Assembly: GCA_933822405.4 (NCBI GenBank)
Contig: CAKOGP040000113.1
Coordinates: forward strand, 85,183 to 149,182
Direction of reading: 5' to 3'
Length of the DNA: 64,000 nucleotides
From: Cylindrotheca closterium
Lineage: Eukaryota; Bacillariophyta; Bacillariophyceae; Bacillariales; Bacillariaceae
Part shown: piece after piece, positions 53,201 through 63,861 of the stretch
Layout: every line of letters begins with the position of its first letter
Position numbering within the stretch: position 1 is the stretch's first letter
The notes under the pieces: generated by a model
The model's input: the letters and a program-made list of their open reading frames with translations, nothing else
Databases searched by the model: none
What the model was told of the DNA's origin: nothing
Program-made: the position numbers and the translations under genes

Positions 53201-54522
53201 AAGAGGATGACACAAGTGTGAGAGCTTACATCCTATCTTAAGAAAGATATCGTTGAGCGATAACCGATTCAATATCGTCGCAATAAAATATCGAAAAACC
53301 AACATGTGAGTGTCAACGAAACTCTCTGGTAGGATCTCGTCTCGCCTGATCGCGACAGGATGGTATGATGCCAGAATTCGCGCTGTACCTATGGCCTCCA
53401 TACAGACCACGCACATTGTTCCCACAAAGGGAAACAACCCGATCGAAGCCAAAAATGGAAGGGAAATTGTGCTATAAAGATTTTGACTTTTGTCATATCG
53501 ACCGATCAGAACTGCACTTGTTGCGATGAATACGACAACCCCAACTATGGCAAGCCGACCACGAATGGTCAACAATTGCCTGGCCACTTGAGGTTGTCTT
53601 GAACGCACTATACGAAAATCAAGGAAGGCTGGTGAATGAATACGATCGAATCAGTGCATCGTTGGCATATCATCTTACCGTTCCTTTGAAGTAGGAATGT
53701 TTCCAATGGAGTATCCAATACAACAAATATTCTCATGTTGTTACATAAGGTAAGAAGATGGTCTGAGTCATTATTCAGCGTGCTTCTTCCCCGCGGCAGG
53801 GTACCAAGCACTGAGGCTGTCCCCTCCCCAAAGGTATCAAGGGTGATGCGTTCCCCTGCACCTATGACCTGGCCGTTTTCAATCAGTCTACAATTCGCTG
53901 GTGCCGTATCACCAATTTGCATCGCAATATGATCACCATGAACTAGAAGAAGGGAGGGAATTCGACCCCAGGAGCCTCCAGATACTGCGCCATCCAATGT
54001 TGACCGGAATCTGTACACCCAATGAATGTCGTTGAATGAAGATCCTTGGATGTTCAGACCGTCATCAGACTTTTCCTCTGTAGGATATCCCATTGCTTCG
54101 TCTTCTTGTTTGTCTAATGCCTTGAGAAATCTTGATATTTCTCGTCGCTTCAGATTGTCGCTTCCTTTTGAAGTTGAGAATTTCCGTCGTCGAATCACCC
54201 AGAGATTGACTACAAACCCAGAGAATAAAATGACAGATGCCACCAATTGCGATAATCTTGAATCTTCTTCAACAGGCCCGTATAAGTAGCCAAAAATGCC
54301 AATCGCAAGAATAGCCAAAGAAGCCCCGAAAGCTCCAATGTAGATATCTAAATTCATGTCCACCCACCACCGAACAGATCTTGGAGATTCATGAATTCGA
54401 TCGGGTTGATACGATTCATCGCGGACATGAGATTGAGCAAGACGGCGTTCCAAACAGCCTTTCAGCCGGTGCCTTGCTTCTTTCCATGAAATAGGAACAT
54501 ATTCCCGTCTGCTTGATTCCAT
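50284..54522 (-). CDS. TMEM94-like P-type-ATPase-related ER membrane protein
   Basis: Five exons on the minus strand: 54522-53679, 53607-52094, 52033-51578, 51498-50423 and 50308-50284, 1304 residues (human TMEM94 about 1350). Human TMEM94 has been proposed to be an ER magnesium transporter. Family blocks seen: actuator-like LLLVHGDHIAMQIGDTAPAN (about residue 205); RFVYFSPRNMRLTKEIASQM; GIDVAWNCAISLRP; VDNVPLLVSLFTDVTKE; FSTADLAVGIDVLTD; then several C-terminal membrane helices. At the place of the phosphorylated DKTGT motif this protein has LVDDELVCEP, so the usual catalytic Asp-Lys-Thr-Gly is not kept. The last exon codes only (R)LGMWSPK, matching the conserved KLGMNSPF tail of the human protein. 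Introns are 71, 60, 79 and 114 bp. Confidence 0.87.
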
Positions 54523-54760
54523 AACTTTTCGAATGAAAGCTTGCCACCATATACCGGTATCATCAGCAGATCTTCGAATTGTTATTTAGTCGAAGTAATC
54601 GATTGTCAATAATTGCAAGGCAATTGTACTGGTATTAATACCTTCTATGCTAGTGCCAGGCGCAGTACTGTAGGAAGTGCCCATCTTGAAGCTTGAATGT
54701 GGCCATCAAACAATGAGGTAAATGAAATCTAATTTACTTTGCTGTGTAATCGCAGTGTGT

Positions 54761-56799
54761 TCATTTTTCATCCATGTCAACCATCTGCTCGGATGATGAT
54801 GTTGGCAACCGTTGATAATCCCCTGCCAAGATTTCGCCTGGGATTCGTCCACCAAAGACCATAACTTCTCCGGTCTGGGCATTGAGGGCAGCCTCGTGCC
54901 CACATCGCTTTGGACCGCAGTCCTCCACAAAGAATTCACTTCCACTACCTCCGGGAGATGCTTTGGGTCCCTTACTCCATGTCCAAGTGCTAGTGTCCAA
55001 CAAGAAGCTACCCTTGAAGATGTTGTCTTCACCACCATTGGTGTCTTCCTCGTTGGGATCCCATCCTCCGTAGAAGCAAATTGTCTTCCCATCATCCAAA
55101 AGCGTAGCAGAATGACCAGTTCGTGGAAAAGGTGCCTTTCCAGCGCAGACGGGATTTGACCATTTCCAGACGTTTTGTTCACTGGATTCCAAAACATGAA
55201 CCGAATTGAAGCAGCTTGTCTTGTTGTTTCCACCAAAAACAACCAGCTTGTAGGTATCGCCTTTGCCCTTGACTGCAGTTGTTGAGTGATAGGAGCGCGG
55301 CTTTGGTGCCAAACCTGCAACATATGACAAAATGCAACAAGGTTTAGAATCGATGCTGTCGGGGGTGGTACGTTTCATTTCTTCCTCATGACTTACCTTC
55401 CACTTTCGGAGCGGTCCAAACCCAACGAACGGTATCCAATACACTGACAGTGTTGAGCCATCTCGCACCCTTGACTCCTCCAATGAGCACCAACTCGTTG
55501 GTGTTTGGAAGCAAAGTAGCTGTGTGACCGCTGCGTCCTGTTGGAATGTCCCCACTCACCGCTGGCGGGTACCACAACATAATGTCGGTATCGAGGCACT
55601 TCAAACTATTGCTGGTAATAACCTTGTTCTTCTTGATTGGATCCATGGTCTCTCCACCAAAGGTAATGAGAAGTTGACGCTAATGAGATAAGAAGATGTT
55701 AGAACGAGCACTTTGGAACTCACACGACCTTCATGGATACCAAACGAAAACTAACCTCTGGAAGATACGTGGAAGAGTGCCATTGACGCATATCACCACG
55801 GCATTGAATGGGTTTGTTCCAAGAGCCATTAGTCATATCATAGACGTGGACATCATCTAACATGACGGGATTGCCTTCCAAGTCAAAGGATTGGCCTCCA
55901 TAGATCAAAACCTTTTCGCCATTGATCTTGGTCATCGAGTGACCCCATCGAGGGCTAGGAGAAGGATGGACTCGAGGAATGGCACTTGGTGACTCTGCTA
56001 TGCTCTCCTTAGCTTCAGTTGAAATCTTGTCGTCGTCCATTTTAGTTTCACTTTCTGCCTGAGTCGTTTCTTGAGGTGAATTTTCCGCGAAGACGGAATC
56101 GTCGTCGTCTTCCATTGGAACAGTCGCCACAGAGTCGTCGTCATTGCTGTTATTCACCCGATCCAAAATGTCTCGAACTGAAGTGCTGGATTGTACGTCG
56201 CTATGACCACTGGATTGGGTTCGTTCTTGTTGCATGAGAGGATTGCTCATGGCAGCATCATCAGCTTGTGAGGACATGGTTTGTGACAAATCCGGTTGGG
56301 TTTGTGTTGCTTCTTGTGTTGGCTTTTCAGTCTGACCCAGGTTCGGGGGTTCATGATTGATTGCCTTGCGACTCTTCTTAGCACTGGCACTGGGAGTTAC
56401 CAATTCGACAGTACGCTTGCTCTCCTTGTTGGTCTTCTTGGTAGTGGAGGTTGTCTTGACGAATGACAATTTGGTTTGACTAGCCTTTCCTCGCTTTGAT
56501 TTTGGTCCAGAGGGAAAAACTGGAGACTCCACTTCAACAGTAGCGGTGGGTTGCTTGTACTTGGGGGAGTCGGCGGCAGTGATAACCTCGCCCTTTAAAC
56601 TGACCTTGATAGAGCCAGTAAACGAAGAGAGTGACAACAAGACTTCGTGTCCGTTTCGCTTGTAGGAAAGTCCAGCGTCATTGTCGGAGGGTGTGAGCGA
56701 GAAAGTCACACCACCAACAGTAAGTGTCAATTCGGAAGGATCTGCGACGACAGGGGCCATGTCTGGACCAGAATTCGTTTCTTCTACCAGTGTTGGCAT
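54761..56799 (-). CDS. kelch-repeat protein with disordered N-terminus
   Basis: Three exons on the minus strand: 56799-55756, 55679-55397 and 55314-54761, 626 residues. Residues 1-~290 are Ser/Thr/Lys/Asp-rich with little order apart from a short conserved-looking block (SELTLTVGGVTFSLTPSDND) at the start. The C-terminal ~330 residues form six kelch blades, each with GG and the Arg/His...Trp pattern: RWGHSMTKINGEKVLIYGGQ, LLITFGGE, GHTATLLPNTNELVLIGGVK, HSTTAVKGKGDTYKLVVFGG, GHSATLLDDGKTICFYGGWD and GHEAALNAQTGEVMVFGGRI. Such a propeller binds partner proteins. The partner is unknown and the basic N-terminal stretch may be a nuclear signal. The Met at 56799 is preferred over an in-frame Met 46 codons upstream, because it precedes the first conserved-looking block. 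Junctions are supported by frame continuity. Confidence 0.8.
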
Positions 56800-57732
56800 C
56801 GTTTTGGTTATAAAAGGAGTTTGTGTGTTTCCACAAATTGGAAAGTTGAGCAAGTATTTTGTGGTAACCCGGGAAGTCGAAATTAAATTTATGGCGCGCG
56901 ATAAAGAAATAAAGAAGGGGAGAGTCACAACCCTCATACGTTGCGTCCCCCTTTAGACAGCTTCAAGTCAGGAGCAGCAAAGCAATAAGGCAGCACTCAT
57001 CCCTACTGTAGACTTCAGCTAGGTGCAGCGGTTTTTGATATTGGTAACCTCTAGACTCCAAATATTTTTTTGTTTCCGTTGTTTAATTTAGCTGCAACTT
57101 CTACATTGATGAATCAATGATGATCCCATCAACTTCAATGAACCAGTTCCAAAAACAGCGTTGAGGCCAGATCGAGCCCTTTTGCGATACTTCTAGTCTA
57201 TCCACAAAGTACCAAGCGTTTTCACTCTCTTTCAGCCATGTAGTGCTCATGCTTTGAGTCACCAATGCGTCATTCGGAGTGAGCGTTTTGATACCGTTAA
57301 AAGACTGGAAGTGTCACATCCAAGCCAAATCCCCTCGAAACGACACATATTAAAAACCCTTTCCGAATGCTTCCTGTTCTAAGGTTTGCAAAACCATGCC
57401 TCGTACAGAGACTTGGAAAAAAGTAAATCATTCTCTCAATATCAGACCGCAATAAGGCCTGGTGTTCCAAAGATTACTCCACACCCGGAAATGACTGTGA
57501 AAACTGGGTGCAGAACGAAAAGAGAGTATGCGGTGGGACAACTTTATCCACTGATTCCACACTTATCCTTTTCATTCCACCCGAAGATTCACCACCTGCC
57601 TAAAGTGCGGTTATAAACCGCTCACTGTGTATTTCAGGAGAGAAAATTCATTAGATGAGGAATACATACTTCTATCAAACTCAAATGATTGCAACCACAT
57701 CGACGCATACCTGGACAGGCGGTTTGCCCGGC
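56800..57732. other. long intergenic stretch without a gene
   Basis: A 933-bp space, the longest non-genic stretch in the window. Short open frames on both strands lack start context or recognisable families. A TACTGTA heptamer lies at 57004-57010. I see no tRNA or repeat. Confidence 0.6.
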
Positions 57733-57939
57733 TCATCCCATGCAGAAGCCGCACTTGCGGGCAGGGGAGATGTTGGTATCCTCAGCAATGTTGGGGTTGT
57801 CCAACAAGGATTCCTGACCAAAGGTCAAGAACTCGGGCTTGGCGGGACCTTCAACTTGGTAAGGGGTGGCAGGGCGGAAAAAGGCGGCTGCGGCACCAAT
57901 AAGGATGGCAAACAAGATGCTGGTGATGGCGTTCTTCAT
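57733..57939 (-). CDS. 68-residue plastid-type small protein
   Basis: An intronless peptide of 68 residues: a hydrophobic signal segment (MKNAITSILFAILIGAAAA) ends at Ala19-Phe20, the diatom plastid-entry junction, followed by about 48 mature residues, mostly hydrophilic with many Pro (FFRPATPYQVEGPAKPEFLT), ending in CGFCMG with a CXXC pair. It has no recognised family. It could be a small plastid protein, for example a metal- or redox-binding cofactor, but nothing proves it. The coding call rests on the well-formed targeting signal. Its start lies 351 bp from the divergent CX9C gene. Confidence 0.6.
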   Translation of the reverse strand: MKNAITSILFAILIGAAAAFFRPATPYQVEGPAKPEFLTFGQESLLDNPNIAEDTNISPARKCGFCMG

Positions 57940-58289
57940 GATGATGATGGTGATGATAATGCTAGACTTGGGTGATTCACTTTTGTATGAGCAATCGTTG
58001 AATGGAAAGCAGATGAAAATCCAGAAAAATTATTGACACCCCCAACGTACCACCACGTACCTCCGTTACCTACATGTACAACCAGTACTGCAGTCTACAT
58101 TATCCCGATGCAAACTTGAGAAGACGGTCGTCAGAATTCTTCCGACATTCGATTAGTTCGACCATCTTTGGATCGAAAAGGTCAAATATAGATTGCAGCA
58201 ACAACCGACCCTGCCAACAAATCTGCTCTTCAGTAATAGACTGCTTCTCGTACAGCTGGACATAGCACCAAATATTCCGCGACATAATC
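57940..58289. promoter_or_regulatory. divergent promoter region of the 68-aa and CX9C genes
   Basis: A 350-bp space between divergent genes. A run of TAC/GTAC-rich sequence is present around 58041-58085. No gene seen. Confidence 0.4.
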
Positions 58290-58730
58290 ATGCTAACAGA
58301 CGGCCGAAAGTTGAGTTTACTTGCAGCATGCTTAGTTTTCTGCATTGGAAGTTACTTTACTTCCTCAAGTGTAGACATCAAAAAGCTTTCTCCGAGGTAC
58401 TTTGAACATTGCTTGGTTCCAAACCAAACCAAGAAAGCATGTCATAGAAAGGATATTCCTTCTTGTAGTGAAGAAGACGCGGGAGCTGAAAAATGTCATC
58501 GGGTGGTATCAGAAGCCTATCGTAGTATTAATCTGCGTGGATGCCCATGGGAGTTGAGAAGCGTAAGCGCTTGCGAAGCTGAGTGGTGTACCACGTCACG
58601 CTCCCGAGGAGACCGTTCCTGTGAGAGAGAATGCACTGGCGTCAGAGAGAATCTCGCCAGTTGCGTCGATCGGCAGATACAACAGTTTTTCAAGAAACGA
58701 GGGCTCGACTCTGACGGAACCCCAAACTAG
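58290..58730 (+). CDS. twin-CX9C (CHCH-like) protein with N-terminal hydrophobic segment
   Basis: A 146-residue intronless protein. A hydrophobic N-terminal segment (SLLAACLVFCIGSYF, about residues 9-23) could be a membrane anchor. The C-terminal half has two CX9C motifs, CPWELRSVSAC and CTGVRENLASC, about 20 residues apart, the pattern of CHCH proteins oxidised in the mitochondrial intermembrane space by Mia40. Further Cys occur before (EHC, KKAC, PSC, EKC) and between them. This arrangement suggests an intermembrane-space respiratory-chain assembly factor. The diatom function is unknown. Its stop is only 55 bp from the convergent ankyrin gene. Confidence 0.65.
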   Translation: MLTDGRKLSLLAACLVFCIGSYFTSSSVDIKKLSPRYFEHCLVPNQTKKACHRKDIPSCSEEDAGAEKCHRVVSEAYRSINLRGCPWELRSVSACEAEWCTTSRSRGDRSCERECTGVRENLASCVDRQIQQFFKKRGLDSDGTPN

Positions 58731-58785
58731 TGGAAGGTTTTGGTGATTGGTGAATCAACCAAGGGATGGTCAAATGATGAGCAAT

Positions 58786-60321
58786 CTATAGGTCCTCGTC
58801 GTAATATTCATCACCTTCCGAGGCTTTACTTGTTTCTGATGCATCCCAGTAATCATCTCGAAACAGTTGCAAGACTTGTTGACGCTTGACATCGCCGTCG
58901 GTCCAATTGCAAAAGTCTTCAGCCAAGCTGGCAGCAATGTCATCCTCACTGTCGCTGGCTTGTTCTCGCAACCACTTGACAATTTCCACACGTCCAAAGG
59001 CCACTGCATGAGTCATTGGTGTATTTCCACCGTGGTTTGGCTGGTAAAAGTCAACACCTACAGTGTTTTTCAAATATTTGCAAATTTGCAGATTGCCACC
59101 AGAAGCCGCCCAATGTGCACACGTGCAACCATTGCGATTTGCTATTTGAAAGTCAGCACGATGCCGAACCATTAATTTGACAGTGTCCAAGGTTCCCGAC
59201 CAGCTGGCCCACATGAGTGGAGAATTACCGTCGTATGTGAGTTGATTGACCTAGAAAGAAAACTCAGTTAGGTGCTGATCATGTTAATGACAACGAAGTG
59301 CCACTGTTTGAGAGAAACTTACCAACGTCTTTGGATCCCCGCACGACAGAATATAATGGCAAACGTCAATATGCCCACCGGTACCAAATTCCTTGGCATT
59401 GGCACCAGCTACAGCCCAGTGAAGTGGTGTGGCACCATCTCGTTCGGTCAATTCCAAGACCTGCTTGGGAAAGTACTCCACCAAGAGGCTGACGGCATCC
59501 ATGTTACCAGTTCCAGCTGCCCAGTGCAACAAGGACACTCCACGATTATCTCGTTCCAATGGATTGGCGCCGTGTTGAATCAATACGTCTAAAATTTCAG
59601 CAGAAGTAACATTGATGTGTTCGAGTGGCCATGTATTGTTGAATTGACATAGTTCGTCTCTCGATGCAGCCAACGCACCTCGTCCAAACATTGCAACAAA
59701 TGCATCTATTTGTTTCGGTGTAATCATTGCATCCTTACTGTTGTCTCGCCACTGATTGCACAAGGCGCAAAATCGTTTCGTCTTACGAGATGACAACAAA
59801 AACTGTTGAAATCGAGTTTGGTCCAGAATCAACTCAAGTCCATGTGGTAGTCCTTTGTAGACAAGGAAAGCATGTTTCGGCGCAATCGTCCGCTCCAATC
59901 GTGCTCCAAAAAACTGCGGTGGGATATTTTTGTGAAAGTCAGAAGAAGTCAAGTCATTCAATCCCATGGTTTCTTGCAGGAATCGCACTTTGGGATGTAG
60001 GTGTCTTGATGCATTGAGACCCAACAAAGGTGGAAAAGAGGCATTCATTTGGAGGATCGTGTCTTCTGAATAGTACTGAGAAAGATATTCCAAACTAGTC
60101 ATGGATTGGATTTTTGGATCTTGAGGTTGACGGAAAAGGTATTTATATCGATGGTTCATTCTTCTAGCCAATCTAGGGCCGTTGGCTCGTTGTTCATGTG
60201 GCCGAATGTCTGGCATCAGTGATGATTCCATGGGTCGTACTTCGATTGAGAATGAGGTGCATTGGGGGAAGTAGCATAGCCAAAAGGAAAGCACTAGGAA
60301 TCTTAAGCAACTTTGAACCAT
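58786..60321 (-). CDS. mTERF-like and ankyrin-repeat fusion protein with signal peptide
   Basis: Two exons on the minus strand, 60321-59323 and 59250-58786 (72-bp intron), 487 residues. A signal peptide (MVQSCLRFLVLSFWLCYFPQ) ends at Ser23-Phe24, so plastid entry is possible. Residues about 70-170 carry mTERF-type helical repeats, with the pattern SFPPLLGLNASRHLHPKVRF, then FLQETMGL, IPPQFFGARLERTIAPKHAF. Ankyrin repeats follow (GVSLLHWAAGTGNMDAVSLL, GATPLHWAVAGA, NSPLMWASWSGTLDTVKLMV, NGCTCAHWAASGGNLQICKY, GNTPMTHAVAFGRVEIVKWL), with an acidic tail. mTERF proteins act on organellar nucleic acids and ankyrins bind proteins, so an organellar expression factor is a fair guess. The mTERF reading is by pattern only. 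Confidence 0.7.
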
Positions 60322-60678
60322 TGATGATTTTTTTTTGATAATGTTCCATTCACCATCACCCTATTGTAAATAAATTGAAATTGTTTTATGGCTTTGACAT
60401 CTTCGCGAATGAAGGCCAGAAGCGCATTTTCGACCACATCGAACTCTTTTGATTTGAACAAGCAATCACGCTGGCCATTCTATTATTGTACTCGTACGGT
60501 ACGAGCAAATACATGAATTCACAAAGACAAGCAGACACATAGTAGCAAGGGAAAACAAGGGGATCATTGAAGGGAAGGTGTATCTTTCAGCGACTCGAGT
60601 AACCACAGGGAGGAACTCCGCCACACGAAACAATTCAGCATTGGCTTACTGGCTTTCATTTTTTAAAGTGACGATCAT
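60322..60678. promoter_or_regulatory. divergent promoter region of the mTERF-ankyrin and NHE genes
   Basis: A 357-bp space between divergent genes. It contains a near-perfect palindrome at 60491-60505 (two 7-bp arms around one base). No gene seen. Confidence 0.45.
60491..60505. repeat. inverted repeat CTCGTAC-G-GTACGAG
   Basis: Two 7-bp arms around one base. It may form a protein-binding dyad or be chance. It lies between two divergent starts. Confidence 0.4.
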
Positions 60679-63600
60679 ATGCCAACACCTGACACCACAG
60701 TGCAAATAGACCTTGGTCCTATCGTTGTTCAGCTTCAACCTCCAAGCCCAAGGAGGATGTCAAAGATATCTCGTCAAGCACAGCCGCAAACGCGGAGGTG
60801 GATGATACTGGGTGGTTTTATAATTTTGTTCGCTGCGATACGGATGTTCGTCGAAGAGAATGATCCCATGACCGAAACGCCAACCGCTTCATCCTCAAAA
60901 GTGCCGCCTAGCCACACCAAAACATCAAAGGCGGCAAGTCAAGAAGAAACGAAACCGAGGTCATCATCATTTGATATCAATGGTCCACCACCAGTCGAAA
61001 AAGAAACTGTCATGAGCAAAACCTTTAGTTTGTTCGATAGTTCCTCCAGCAAAAATCATGTTCTCCGAAAAAACTCGAAAACCAATGGTGGAGAAAGGTC
61101 GCTGTTCCAGCCTACTGCGGAAACAAAAACAACGAAAAGTGCGAATGCTAATACAGACGATGAAGTTCCGCATGCTGCTGCTGGAGTGATTCCAACTGCT
61201 GCCGAGGCTCTGCTGTGTCCTGATTCGGTGGTCGACTATGTCATCAATGCCACAGATCTCAAGGATGAATGTGATGGCCTAAGAAATGCGTTCAGCAAGT
61301 ACTGCGCAGATACCGAAGGTTCCGATTCGAAACAAAGCAAACCCGCTCGTCGGTTACAAGAATCTGATGAACATAACAACAATTCTCAACGCAAAACGAA
61401 TCCAGTATTGATTTGGGAAAGGCGACTTCGATATCTGATAGAATCCTTGCAAGAGTGGTGGGGACCTAATATTAGAGTGGAGATCGATTCTATTAGCCAA
61501 TACAATGATGATTTATGGATCAAGGATACCGATTCCATCCACAAATCACGACGACTCAACGACGCTGCAGAACAATTTCTAAAAGAAGAGACTTCAGCAG
61601 AACTTGGAGAGACCTTGAAGAATGAAAACGAAGATGAGCACGCAAATGAAGATGAGAACGCAAATGAAGATGGAGATATTGATCAACTTCTAGAGGGAGA
61701 CGAATCGAAAACGCCAGGAACAGAGAAACCAGTGAAAACGGCTCCAAAGGGTCCCAGAATGTCATTAGATCTTCCCATCAAGGGCCACCATCTATCAGAC
61801 AAAGCTTTGAGTGAGAGTCTTTTGCTTCATCAGGATGATAGATCTGTCATGGCATCGGTCAAGGCAATGCAGAATGCTACAAATCCAAATTCAAATACCA
61901 CTGAAAAGGCTGCAGCGGTAAATGCAGCGGCATCATTGAAGGCTGTCTCCACCACAACCGAGTTGGTATCCAGCTTGTTGAACGATCCCTCTTCTGTAGA
62001 AGCAAGAACTTGCTGCACTTCCGTGCTGAGTGTATTCCATGAGATTTGCAGTGTGGACGAAGAGGAAAGCTTATCCGACAGGCAGCTATTTATCAGTGTT
62101 GCTGTCATTGTCGTCTGTGGACTGGTCAAGTCTCTGATTCGCCATTTTCAAATCAGGTGGCTTCCAGAAGCGGCTGGATGCGTTCTTGTTGGTGGTAAGT
62201 TCATTGGCGATTTTATTGTCAGCACGACTGTCTCGCTCATCTCAACCACCGCTTTCCTTTTCTCACCAACTAGTGGGCGCGGGTTGGGCTATCTCTTACT
62301 TCCCTCACCACGCCTTTAGTTTCGATGATCACTGGTTTCTACGTGTAATGGTGCCTCCTATCATTTTCGAAGCAGCTTTGAGCATTGACAAACGCGCCTT
62401 CAATCGACATGTAGTTCCTATTCTGTTGTTTTCATCGTTTGGAACACTGTTTGCAACCTTGATGACAGCTAGTATTGTCCATAATCTCAGTCAGATGCTG
62501 GACTGCCGAACGATTCCATTCATTGAGTCTATGACGTTTGGTGCATTGATCTCTTCGATTGATCCAATTGCTGTTCTTAGTGTCCTCAACAACATGGGGA
62601 TGACTGATACAGATACAATCTACGTTCTAATTTTTGGAGAATCGCTACTGAATGACGGTATTGCCATTGTTCTTTTCGACACTTTGTTACATTTTTTGGA
62701 TGAGAATATGAAGGGCGATGTGTATGCAGTTGCTGCGGCTGGCATTCACTTTATGGTCGTGGCAATTGGTTCACTCTTGGTCGGTCTCGGTTCTGGAATT
62801 TGCTGCGCTCTATACTACTGGATCATGCATGGTTGCCAGCAACCTTTGGTGGAGATCCTTACCTTCTGCTGCTGGGCACTTTTGCCATACTATATCTGCG
62901 ATGGTATTGATTGGTCTGGTATTGTAGCTGTTGTGGCTGCTGGTTTCGTAATGGATATGTTTGTAGTGGGACAGCATCACCAGCTGGAGGAGAAAATTGC
63001 AGTCGATTCCAACTTCGAATCGAACGGACCTCGACGACGCAAGGTTCGACCGGTGTTTGGAAGAGAAGGGCATCTATCTCCCGAGGCGAAACTGCATATT
63101 CATTTTGTGACAGAAATCATGGCTACAATGATGGAGACAGCTATTTTTGCATACCTTGGACTCTTTCTGTTCAGCGCTCGATACCATTGGAATTTTTCCC
63201 TTTCCTTTATTGCAATTTTTGCGTGCTTGGTTGGGCGAGCAGTTATGATTCCATCCTTGAGCATTGTTGCGAACTGGTTCACCAGAAGGGAGCACAAGAA
63301 TTCGGGTTGCTGTTCCCCGCAACTTCCAGTATCGGAACCAGGCGAAACAAAGCAACCGAACGCTGCTGGTGTTATTGTCGACAAAAAGATGCAACTAGTC
63401 CTGTGGTTTGCTGGCTTGCGTGGAGCAATGTCGTTTGCTCTCGTGGAGAGTATCCCACTTTATGATCCAGTCAGTGGCGAAGGTACCAAATTGAAGTCAG
63501 AATTGAAAGCTATGACATCGGCTTGCATCATATTTACGGTATTCGTGCTTGGAGGCCTAACCTACTACATGATGGAATTTCTGGGGTTGGCACCATCGAC

Positions 63601-63766
63601 CGGTACCTCTAGCACCGACGGAAATAGCGGGCAAGAAATGGTATCTTTGATGACTAGTACCGGTAATGAAGAAGACTACGAAGAACCAGAGGAAAAGAGT
63701 ATGATGATGGACAAGAAAGAAACACCTCCAAGGGGCAACAGATTTCGACAAAGAATAAGGGAATAG
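60679..63766 (+). CDS. CPA1-family Na+/H+ exchanger (NHE)
   Basis: Two exons, 60679-62194 and 62274-63766 (79-bp intron), 1002 residues. The second half is the exchanger: FEAALSIDKRAFNRH with MVPPIIFEAA (the family's PP(I)FEA segment), SSIDPIAVLSVLNNMGMTD, and FGESLLNDGIAIVLFDTLLH with the Asn-Asp ion-binding pair of CPA1 antiporters. The N-terminal half is unusual: an N-terminal helix (RWMILGGFIILFAAIRMFV, about residues 40-58), then ~400 residues of acidic, Ser-rich, low-complexity sequence with Asn-Glu-Asp-Glu repeats, before the first exchanger helix at about residue 475. It exchanges Na+ or K+ for H+ in an endomembrane or plasma membrane. The compartment is not shown. A disordered C-tail of ~60 residues closes the protein. 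Convergent with the last gene, 95 bp away. Confidence 0.9.
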
Positions 63767-63861
63767 ACATATATAGACATAATCTAGAGCACGACAATAC
63801 GCTATGCATATTTTCAATTGATCCATTGACTCGGAAAATTGGGGAAAAATGAAAATGTATT

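Noticed and set aside
56800..57732. Short open frames in the longest gene-free stretch
   Set aside because: No start context, no hydrophobic or family pattern, and lengths typical of chance.
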